A stretch of DNA of 7,669 nt, taken from assembly GCA_017458545.1 (NCBI GenBank), contig JAFTBA010000024.1, positions 1-7,669 of the forward strand, in the 5' to 3' direction. Under the pieces are notes generated by a model. The model saw only the letters and a program-made list of their open reading frames with translations. It had not been told where the DNA came from and searched no databases. The position numbers and the translations under genes are program-made. Below, piece after piece: positions 1 through 5,168 of this stretch. Origin of the DNA: Synergistaceae bacterium (GTDB lineage: Bacteria; Synergistota; Synergistia; Synergistales; Aminobacteriaceae). How positions within the stretch are numbered: position 1 is the first letter of the stretch; each line of letters opens with the position of its first letter.

Positions 1-107
1 AGACCTGACTGAGCCATAGTGCATAAGTTTGCGCCTTTGCCTCCGAGTAAGAGACGGTTAGAGCCGTCGCCTTCCTTGAGGCTGTAAACATAACGTTCTG
101 AGGGCAT
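1..107 (-). CDS. ppdK: Pyruvate phosphate dikinase, N-terminal fragment (runs off left edge)
   Basis: The reverse strand from 107 down to 1 encodes 35 complete residues plus two bases of a 36th, beginning MPSERYVYSLKEGDG and containing LLLGGKGANLCTMAQSGL at about residues 19-36. The GGKGANL..M...GL pattern near the N terminus is the start of the nucleotide-binding domain of pyruvate phosphate dikinase and of its relative PEP synthase; the Y-V-Y-x-(L/F)-x-E-G opening favours the dikinase. The family enzyme is cytosolic and interconverts pyruvate, ATP and phosphate with PEP, AMP and pyrophosphate, a common reaction in glycolysis and gluconeogenesis of anaerobes. The ATG at 107-105 is preceded by GGAG (122-119) at 11 nt, a usable though slightly distant ribosome-binding site. 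Only the extreme N terminus is visible, so the catalytic histidine and PEP domain cannot be checked. Confidence 0.82.
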   Translation of the reverse strand, partial: MPSERYVYSLKEGDGSNRLLLGGKGANLCTMAQSG

Positions 108-160
108 AGAATATCACTCTCCGAATAAAATTTTTTGTTACTGTTTAAGATTGCAGATTA

Positions 161-189
161 ATTATAGAAAATTTCGCGTAAAAAATCAT
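161..189 (-). promoter_or_regulatory. Possible promoter for ppdK
   Basis: On the reverse strand there is a perfect TATAAT at 166-161, with ATGATT at 189-184 as a weak -35 at 17-nt spacing. Transcription would start near 154 and give a leader of about 45 nt before the ppdK ATG. The -10 is convincing and the -35 is poor, and A/T-rich DNA can produce such matches by chance. Confidence 0.42.
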
Positions 190-262
190 TGCGCTGTTTG
201 CATGAGTTTACATTTAATTTTATGTGCCGTGTAAAAACAGGGTAAGATTTGAGGTTGACGGC

Positions 263-291
263 TTGCATAAAAAAAACTTTCGTGGTAGTAT
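263..291 (+). promoter_or_regulatory. Sigma70-type promoter of the tRNA-Glu gene
   Basis: TTGCAT (263-268) and TAGTAT (286-291) are separated by exactly 17 nt. Transcription would begin near 298, about 13 nt before the mature tRNA 5' end, which is the usual layout for a single tRNA gene. A better-looking TTGACG lies at 255-260, but it is 25 nt from the -10, too far to pair with it. Confidence 0.6.
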
Positions 292-310
292 TTCTCGCGT
301 TGCAGTAAAC

Positions 311-383
311 GGCCTCATCGACTAGTGGTCCAGGTCGTAGCCCTCTCAAGGCTAAAACACGAGTTCGAACCTCGTTGAGGCTA
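311..383 (+). tRNA. tRNA-Glu (anticodon CUC)
   Basis: The 73-nt sequence folds as a standard cloverleaf. Acceptor stem 311-317 pairs with 376-382, with a G1-U72 wobble at the end. The D stem is GAC/GTC (320-322 with 334-336). The anticodon stem TAGCC/GGCTA (338-342 with 350-354) encloses loop 343-349 with anticodon CTC at 345-347. The T stem ACGAG/CTCGT (359-363 with 371-375) encloses TTCGAAC, and the discriminator base is A383. The CTC anticodon reads glutamate GAG codons. No 3' CCA is encoded (TCAC follows), so CCA must be added enzymatically. It has its own promoter upstream and a terminator downstream, so it appears to be a single-gene transcription unit. Confidence 0.93.
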
Positions 384-395
384 TCACAAGCAAAC

Positions 396-427
396 AGCTT
401 CCGTAAAATAATTGCGGAGGCTTTTTT
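396..427 (+). terminator. Intrinsic terminator after tRNA-Glu
   Basis: AGCTTCCG (396-403) pairs with CGGAGGCT (415-422) to form an 8-bp stem with one G-U pair and an 11-nt A/T-rich loop, followed directly by a run of T to 427. It lies 12 nt after the tRNA and ends the tRNA transcript. Any read-through would enter the acidic membrane protein gene. Confidence 0.85.
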
Positions 428-443
428 ATTAGGCATGATGATT

Positions 444-449
444 TATAAT
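444..449 (+). promoter_or_regulatory. Candidate -10 box for the acidic protein/ftsY cluster
   Basis: A perfect TATAAT lies just after the tRNA terminator. No good -35 is seen: the 15-17 nt upstream window is the terminator T run, with TTTTTA at 423-428 the best match. If it works, transcription starts near 456, which is downstream of the ATG at 452 and leaves a leader of about 35 nt before the ATG at 491. It is the only plausible promoter between the terminator and the cluster. Confidence 0.42.
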
Positions 450-490
450 TAATGGCTAAAGCGGTTTTGAAGGACGGACAGAATATTAAA

Positions 491-3265
491 ATGAGTGAAA
501 AGACAGCTGAAGAAAAATTAAGGCAGGAACTTGAAGGCAGTTTAACAGAACATACCGATTCAAATGCAAAAAGAAATCCTAAACCACTAAGGCCGAGACA
601 AAAATTAATCCCTCGCCGAAATCCTGATAACATAAGGGACAAAACTGATACCTTTATGGACGATTTAGAGCGCAGGATTGAGCAGAGCCTTAACACCGTT
701 GTAAATACTACCTCAGACCATCAGGAGAAACCGCGTCCTCCCAAAAAATCCACAGCGGTTAAACATAAATCTCCTGACATAATTAAACATGAAACATCAG
801 CTTTAATTACTGAGGCAGTACCTGTTACACGTACCGTTAAGCCCGAACCTCACAGAAAAGTTCAGGCTATCAGGGAAGAACCTTCCGTTGTTCCCGAAAA
901 TCAACTTGACACGCAACCCATAGCTCTTGAGGCAGAACCTTTGCCTGACGATTCACCCGTCATTCAGGAAACCGATTTACCCGAAGTTCACCCCGTTGAA
1001 GCTGAACACGAACTCCCTGAGATTCCTATACTTGAGGCCGATTTGAATCAGGATATTAATACATTCACAGGAGCATTACCAGAAATCCCGGTTATACTCC
1101 CGGATGAGAATGACGATGACGATAACACTCAGAACTTCACTGATGATTTTCCGGATTTCACTGAGCCTCAACAGGAACAGCAGCAGGAAACTTACGAACT
1201 CCCTCAGCCTGATACTGATGTCAACGTTGATGATGTTGATGAACATGATGAGGATTCACCGTCAGAGAATCATCAGCAGGAGTTTCAGGAAGCAGAATTG
1301 ATTGAAGCTCCAGATATTGAGGACGAATTTGCTGACGTTACAGATACTGAAGATGACACGGTGAGTGATGATACTGAAAACGAACAGCCGACTCAGTCCG
1401 ATATTGAGTCTGATACTGACTCAGAGCAGGAAGCTGAATATGAGCATGATTCTGATTTTGACTCTGAAACTTTTGAGCCTCACCCTCAAAACGATGACTT
1501 CACACCGTCAGCAGATATTGTCGTTAATGTTGATGACGATTTGCCGCAAATTTCGCGCGTTGAAGAGCCTCAGCCTGACCCTGAAGCCGAGTCGGTTCCG
1601 GTAACAGTTACCATGCCCGAGTCAACTAAGACCGCTGAAGACAAACTCATGGCCGACATCGCAGAGGCAATGACAGGAAGCCCCTTGAGCCTTGACTCGC
1701 ATGACCCTCAGGAAATTTACACTCTCCCTGAAAACTTCTTCACTGACGAAAATTCAGGCGAGTCCAAGTCTGCAGAAGACAAACTCAAAGCTAACATCGC
1801 TCAGGCTCTTTCGGAGTCACCGATCGCTACAGCTCAGTCGAAAGCTAATCAGAACTTGGAACAGGATTTGAATCCTTTTGATGATGTTTCAATACCCGAT
1901 TCGTTCTATCAGACTCAGACTCAGACACGAAATGAACTCAACGAAACACAATCCGAAGTCCCTGAAACTGATATTAACATTGAAACTGAAACCGAAACCG
2001 AATCACCTGACGATGAACATCATGATGAGTTTCTGCCCGACTTCAATTCTACTTTCAATCCGAACGAGTCAGAACAGGAATCAGAGACTTCACCTTTTGA
2101 TGACAGCTATGAGAACGATGAGACTGTGAACAATGAGAGTCTTAACTCCGTCAGCGATATTGCACCAAATGATGAGATTGATGAAGCGGTTGAAACTGAT
2201 ACTCCTTCGCCGTTCGATGAGACTCAAAATGACGGGCTAACTGTTCCCGATAATCAGACTGAGTATGAAACCGATGACCCCTTCCCTATTCCGGAGTCTG
2301 AAGAAGCTGAACAGTCAGCACAGGAGTTACAGGAAGAATTTGAAGCCGTACCTTTCACTGCCGAATCTCCTGAACCTGAACCCGACAATGAGAACAATAA
2401 TGAGAATGAAACTCATGATGATGATTCGACTCCTGAAGGTTTAGAGGAGTTCGGAGACTTGCCGTTCACACTCGGCGATGATGACGAAAACGATAACGAT
2501 AACAACAACGCTGAAACACAAGAAATTAAACCTGTAAACGCTGCGGAAACAGAACTCGATTCGCTGACACGCGAAGTAGCAGCTGCTAAACAGGCTAATC
2601 AATTTATACATGAGGAGGCTCAACCTGATAACAACATGCCTGAAGAAAGTTTACTTGATTTGAACGAAAAAGAACATTACGAGGAAGACCCTAATGACTG
2701 GGATGTGTCTTCGCTCGGTGAACTCAGCGAAGCCGCTACTATCCCTGAACATGATAATGAGGAGTTCCACAGCGTACCCGAAACAGTTACAGAAGTGATC
2801 ACACCGCCTCACAGCGGAACAGTCAGTAACCCTGAAGATGAACATAAGGAGAAAACAATGAGTATTCGTGAAAAATTAGCCTCACGCAAAAATTCAAGCC
2901 CCGGCGAAACCTCTTCACCAAAAACTAAATCATCATCATCAGGAGGCAGCGGACTCATTATGCCCGTTCTGATGACACTGCTGCTTATTGTAGGAGGGTT
3001 AATCTTCTGGCAGCTCTTACAGCTCTCGGATAAACTCACATCGCTCTCAATGAACAGTCCCGCATTCGAGTCAATCCCGGTAGTCGAGACTAAACCGTCA
3101 TATGATTACGCAATAGATTTCATTTTAGATCCTAATCTGACTGAGCGCATGGCTCAGAGAGGGCGCGACGGATGGCAGGTTGTCGGTTCAAGAAGGACTC
3201 AGGACAGCACTACGGGACAGTACGGTTATGAGTTCATATTCATGCGCAGGACGCAGGGAAGGTAA
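491..3265 (+). CDS. Giant acidic single-pass membrane protein with DUF4177-like C-terminal domain, upstream of ftsY
   Basis: Unrecognised as a whole; 924 residues from the ATG at 491. Layout seen: a short helix module (residues 4-18); a Lys/Arg-containing stretch (about 25-130); an acidic Asp/Glu/Pro/Thr/Ser block with no Lys or Arg (129-355); two more copies of the helix module (380-398 and 426-444); a second Lys/Arg-free block (481-679); a possible fourth helix (about 684-705); a Ser/Lys linker (about 790-820); one membrane segment (about 822-843); and a C-terminal domain (871-920). There is no cysteine. The C-terminal pattern YDYAIDF...R.GRDGWQVVGSRR...YGYEFIFMRR resembles DUF4177, whose function is unknown. 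The positive-inside rule puts the acidic part in the cytoplasm and the small domain outside. An in-frame ATG at 452 would add 13 residues, but it lies 3 nt from a TATAAT and has no ribosome-binding site; the start at 491 has only weak GGACGG 13 nt upstream and begins exactly at the first helix module. The stop is 8 nt before ftsY. Role unknown; a scaffold for FtsY is an inference. Confidence 0.85.
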   Translation: MSEKTAEEKLRQELEGSLTEHTDSNAKRNPKPLRPRQKLIPRRNPDNIRDKTDTFMDDLERRIEQSLNTVVNTTSDHQEKPRPPKKSTAVKHKSPDIIKHETSALITEAVPVTRTVKPEPHRKVQAIREEPSVVPENQLDTQPIALEAEPLPDDSPVIQETDLPEVHPVEAEHELPEIPILEADLNQDINTFTGALPEIPVILPDENDDDDNTQNFTDDFPDFTEPQQEQQQETYELPQPDTDVNVDDVDEHDEDSPSENHQQEFQEAELIEAPDIEDEFADVTDTEDDTVSDDTENEQPTQSDIESDTDSEQEAEYEHDSDFDSETFEPHPQNDDFTPSADIVVNVDDDLPQISRVEEPQPDPEAESVPVTVTMPESTKTAEDKLMADIAEAMTGSPLSLDSHDPQEIYTLPENFFTDENSGESKSAEDKLKANIAQALSESPIATAQSKANQNLEQDLNPFDDVSIPDSFYQTQTQTRNELNETQSEVPETDINIETETETESPDDEHHDEFLPDFNSTFNPNESEQESETSPFDDSYENDETVNNESLNSVSDIAPNDEIDEAVETDTPSPFDETQNDGLTVPDNQTEYETDDPFPIPESEEAEQSAQELQEEFEAVPFTAESPEPEPDNENNNENETHDDDSTPEGLEEFGDLPFTLGDDDENDNDNNNAETQEIKPVNAAETELDSLTREVAAAKQANQFIHEEAQPDNNMPEESLLDLNEKEHYEEDPNDWDVSSLGELSEAATIPEHDNEEFHSVPETVTEVITPPHSGTVSNPEDEHKEKTMSIREKLASRKNSSPGETSSPKTKSSSSGGSGLIMPVLMTLLLIVGGLIFWQLLQLSDKLTSLSMNSPAFESIPVVETKPSYDYAIDFILDPNLTERMAQRGRDGWQVVGSRRTQDSTTGQYGYEFIFMRRTQGR
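500..544 (+). repeat. Helix module copy 1 (KTAEEKLRQELEGSL)
   Basis: First of three copies of a short motif of the form K-(T/S)-A-E-(E/D)-K-L-x3-(L/I)-x2-(A/S)-(L/M). This copy sits at the very N terminus from the 491 start and is predicted to be an amphipathic helix in an otherwise disordered protein. Confidence 0.6.
1628..1684 (+). repeat. Helix module copy 2 (KTAEDKLMADIAEAMTGSP)
   Basis: Second copy of the motif. It ends the first Lys/Arg-free acidic block. It shares the 12-nt string GAAGACAAACTC with copy 3 but differs at most other wobble positions, so the peptide rather than the DNA appears conserved. Confidence 0.7.
1766..1822 (+). repeat. Helix module copy 3 (KSAEDKLKANIAQALSESP)
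   Basis: Third copy, starting 138 nt (46 residues) after the start of copy 2 and aligning with it without gaps: KxAEDKLxAxIAxAxxxSP. It precedes the second Lys/Arg-free acidic block. Confidence 0.7.
1910..1927 (+). repeat. Hexanucleotide tandem repeat encoding QTQTQT
   Basis: Three near-perfect units of CAGACT (the last is CAGACA). A 6-nt unit keeps the reading frame if slippage adds or removes copies. Confidence 0.7.
1982..1999 (+). repeat. Hexanucleotide tandem repeat encoding ETETET
   Basis: Three near-perfect units of GAAAC(C/T). Like the CAGACT repeat upstream, it can change length without breaking the frame. Confidence 0.7.
2846..2860 (+). promoter_or_regulatory. Strong internal ribosome-binding site and start codon
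   Basis: AAGGAG, then six A-rich bases, then ATG, in frame with the acidic protein (residue 790 counted from 491). It is close to the ideal Shine-Dalgarno sequence and spacing, whereas the gene's own start has a weak site. Confidence 0.45.
2858..3265 (+). CDS. Possible internal-start short form: membrane anchor plus DUF4177-like domain
   Basis: The in-frame ATG at 2858 is preceded by AAGGAG (2846-2851) with 6-nt spacing, the best ribosome-binding site in the acidic gene and far better than either upstream start. Translation from here gives 135 residues beginning MSIREKLASRK, with a Ser/Lys linker, a membrane segment at residues 33-54 and the DUF4177-like domain at 82-131. The start falls where the acidic composition ends and basic residues resume, as expected of an independent protein unit. 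It could be a second product of a two-start gene, or a relic of an ancestral small gene later extended upstream. It could also be chance, since GAA/GAG-rich coding DNA easily yields AAGGAG. Confidence 0.4.
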   Translation: MSIREKLASRKNSSPGETSSPKTKSSSSGGSGLIMPVLMTLLLIVGGLIFWQLLQLSDKLTSLSMNSPAFESIPVVETKPSYDYAIDFILDPNLTERMAQRGRDGWQVVGSRRTQDSTTGQYGYEFIFMRRTQGR

Positions 3266-3273
3266 TTACGGAG

Positions 3274-4197
3274 ATGGCACTTTTCGCAAAATTACGCGAG
3301 AGCTTAAAAGGTGTCCGCGAAAAATGGAGCAATGGTATCTCAAAATTATTCTCATCGGGGAAATTCAGCGATTCATTTTGGGACGACCTCGAAGAACAGT
3401 TAATAGCAGGTGATACGGGACTCGATTTTGCTGAGGACATTATAGATTTCCTCAAGGCCGAGTCGAAATCAAAAGGCATTAAATCACCCGAAGCACTTAA
3501 GGAATTATTCACAGAAAAAATTACTGAGGAATTAAATTCCGTTGACGGCATGGGCAAACCGTTCAGCCCTTCAAAAACTCCTCTCGTCCTCTTAATGGCA
3601 GGGGTCAACGGCAGCGGTAAAACAACCTCATCAGGAAAACTCGCCTCAATGTTCACAAAACAAGGCAAAAAAGTTATCATGGCAGCTTCCGATACGTTCA
3701 GGGCTGCAGCAGTCGAACAGCTTAAAATTTGGGGCGAACGTTCCGGAGTCAGAGTCGTTGCTCAAGGTCAGGGCAGCGACTCGGCAGCAGTTGCCTTTGA
3801 CGCTTGGAAAGCCGCTGAAAGTTCACACGCCGATGTTCTCATAGTTGACACAGCAGGAAGGCTGCACGATAAACATAATCTCATGGAGGAACTCAGGAAG
3901 ATACACAGGATTTTATTGCGCGAGGCAGGAAGCGAACGGCTCGAAACTGTTTTAGTGCTTGACGCAGTGCTCGGTCAAAACTCAGTCGCTCAGGCTGAAA
4001 CGTTTAACAGCATAATTCCCGTAACATCAATAATCCTTACGAAGTACGACAACACTTCAAAGGGCGGTGTCGTAATCTCAATCGCAAGAAAATTACACGT
4101 CCCCGTAAGATATATAGGACTCGGCGAAGGTGCTGACGACTTAAACACCTTCAATCCGCGCGATTTCGCAAATGCCCTCATGGAAGTGAATCAGTGA
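3274..4197 (+). CDS. ftsY: Signal recognition particle receptor FtsY (NG-domain form)
   Basis: SRP-family GTPase, 307 residues. It is the membrane-side receptor that pairs with Ffh so that SRP hands nascent membrane and secreted proteins to SecYEG. The N domain spans about residues 1-90, starting MALFAKLRESLKGVREKW. The G domain shows the P-loop GVNGSGKT (110-117), DTFRAAA (140-146), DTAGR (192-196), TKYD as the base-specificity motif (256-259) and GLGEGADDL near the C terminus (282-290). It is nearly only the NG core: the long acidic A domain of E. coli-type FtsY is absent. Two motifs depart from the common pattern: TKYDNTSKGG where TKLDGTAKGG is typical, and DAVLGQNS where DATTGQN is typical. 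The start fits the family N terminus; GGAG abuts the ATG, and AAGG (3259-3262) lies 11 nt upstream as a better-spaced site. The stop overlaps the next start (GTGA), indicating translational coupling. Confidence 0.96.
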   Translation: MALFAKLRESLKGVREKWSNGISKLFSSGKFSDSFWDDLEEQLIAGDTGLDFAEDIIDFLKAESKSKGIKSPEALKELFTEKITEELNSVDGMGKPFSPSKTPLVLLMAGVNGSGKTTSSGKLASMFTKQGKKVIMAASDTFRAAAVEQLKIWGERSGVRVVAQGQGSDSAAVAFDAWKAAESSHADVLIVDTAGRLHDKHNLMEELRKIHRILLREAGSERLETVLVLDAVLGQNSVAQAETFNSIIPVTSIILTKYDNTSKGGVVISIARKLHVPVRYIGLGEGADDLNTFNPRDFANALMEVNQ

Positions 4198-5168
4198 ACA
4201 TTAAAGATAACTCCTTAAAATCGCTCACTCCTGAGTCAACGCTTCTGTATTTTCTGCGTACACTTTTCGGATCTGATGCCGAATACGCAGTTTACATTCC
4301 GGATTCGGGCGATGTAATAATACTGTCGAAGGGGCAATTAGTTTTTCTTGTTGAAAGGGGCTGCGCTGATGCAATGATTAAGACGCTGCCACAGTTGTCG
4401 GCAAGAAATATAGTACGTCCCATTAACCCCGAAGAAATCGAATACCCTTACGAAATGAGAGCGTTATACGTTGAGAACACCGGAGCATTCATCGGAACGC
4501 TTGAGACTGCACTGTACCCCGATGAACCTCAATATCCCTCATGGTGGGACGCTCCTGTACCTTTCGCAATATCTTCGCGCGGTGTACTCAGGCTAAATGA
4601 TACGGCAGTGAGCATGTTCGGTTCAGGGCTTGAGAAAATGAACGCCGCTGATTTGCCTGAACGCGATGAATTTATAGTGAGGCTTGAGGGTCTTAACGGT
4701 GCAAGATTAATGGCATTCAGGAAATTAAAGCCGGGAATATTTACGGTTGAGGACTGCACTGAGGATTTGACTGACGCACAGGATATAACCTGGTGGGCCG
4801 CTGTCGGTCAGGCTTGGGTTAAAGAGATCGAGGCTAAAGGCGGTAAATGGCAGAGGCTTTCCTCACCGCCTGAAGGACGCAGGAAAGGTTACAGGGCTTG
4901 CGAATGGCAGGGTCAGTTACAGGGTTATCTTGACATTCAAATGCCCAAGAGAAAGAAAGCTGTTCCCGAAAAATTAACAGATACACAGCCCGAACAGTTA
5001 CCCGAAACTCCTCAGACCGCTGAGACTCTCGAAGAGCCTATTCAGCCTGAACCTTTAACGCTGAGACGGCCCGATGACGTTATCAGCAACATAGGCCCTC
5101 AGGCAATGGCATTGCTCGCAGCAGGTCAGTCAAGAGAACACGAAGGAGGTTACGATTACGAGCTATGA
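4194..5168 (+). CDS. Conserved-context hypothetical protein, possibly PAS-like
   Basis: 324 residues starting with GTG at 4194, which shares four bases (GTGA) with the ftsY stop. No family was recognised. There are two candidate sensor-like segments: AVYIPDSGDVIILSKGQLVFLV (about 32-53), and PFAISSRGVLRLNDTAVSMFG (123-143) followed by strands up to about residue 190. The second has the G-x(3-4)-N-x(3)-(L/M)-F-G shape seen in PAS domains, so a PAS-like fold is possible but weakly supported. A basic patch PKRKK (251-255) is followed by a Pro/Glu/Gln/Thr-rich, probably disordered stretch (about 256-290) that resembles the acidic protein encoded two genes upstream. There is no signal peptide or membrane segment, so it is likely cytoplasmic. 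Coupling to ftsY suggests a shared expression need but does not identify a function. Confidence 0.85.
   Translation: MNIKDNSLKSLTPESTLLYFLRTLFGSDAEYAVYIPDSGDVIILSKGQLVFLVERGCADAMIKTLPQLSARNIVRPINPEEIEYPYEMRALYVENTGAFIGTLETALYPDEPQYPSWWDAPVPFAISSRGVLRLNDTAVSMFGSGLEKMNAADLPERDEFIVRLEGLNGARLMAFRKLKPGIFTVEDCTEDLTDAQDITWWAAVGQAWVKEIEAKGGKWQRLSSPPEGRRKGYRACEWQGQLQGYLDIQMPKRKKAVPEKLTDTQPEQLPETPQTAETLEEPIQPEPLTLRRPDDVISNIGPQAMALLAAGQSREHEGGYDYEL

Noticed and set aside
255..260. TTGACG as the -35 of the tRNA promoter
   Set aside because: It is 25 nt from the TAGTAT -10; TTGCAT at 263-268 gives the right 17-nt spacing.
158..436. Reverse-strand open frame of 92 codons
   Set aside because: It overlaps the tRNA-Glu gene, its promoter and its terminator, and the product resembles no protein; it is the antisense of non-coding DNA.
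352..696. Reverse-strand open frame of 114 codons
   Set aside because: It lies antisense to the tRNA end, the terminator and the start of the acidic gene. The hydrophobic look is the complement of charged codons.
1104..2129. Three Met/Leu/Ser-rich forward frames inside the acidic gene
   Set aside because: They are +1 frame shadows of GAT/GAA-rich codons, with no ribosome-binding sites and no recognisable content.
2612..2638. GAGGAGG followed by an in-frame ATG at 2636 as another internal start
   Set aside because: The spacing of about 17 nt is too long for efficient initiation, and it does not fall at a domain boundary.
3240..3680. Reverse-strand 146-codon frame over the start of ftsY
   Set aside because: It is antisense to well-conserved FtsY motifs; no start signal or family resemblance was seen.
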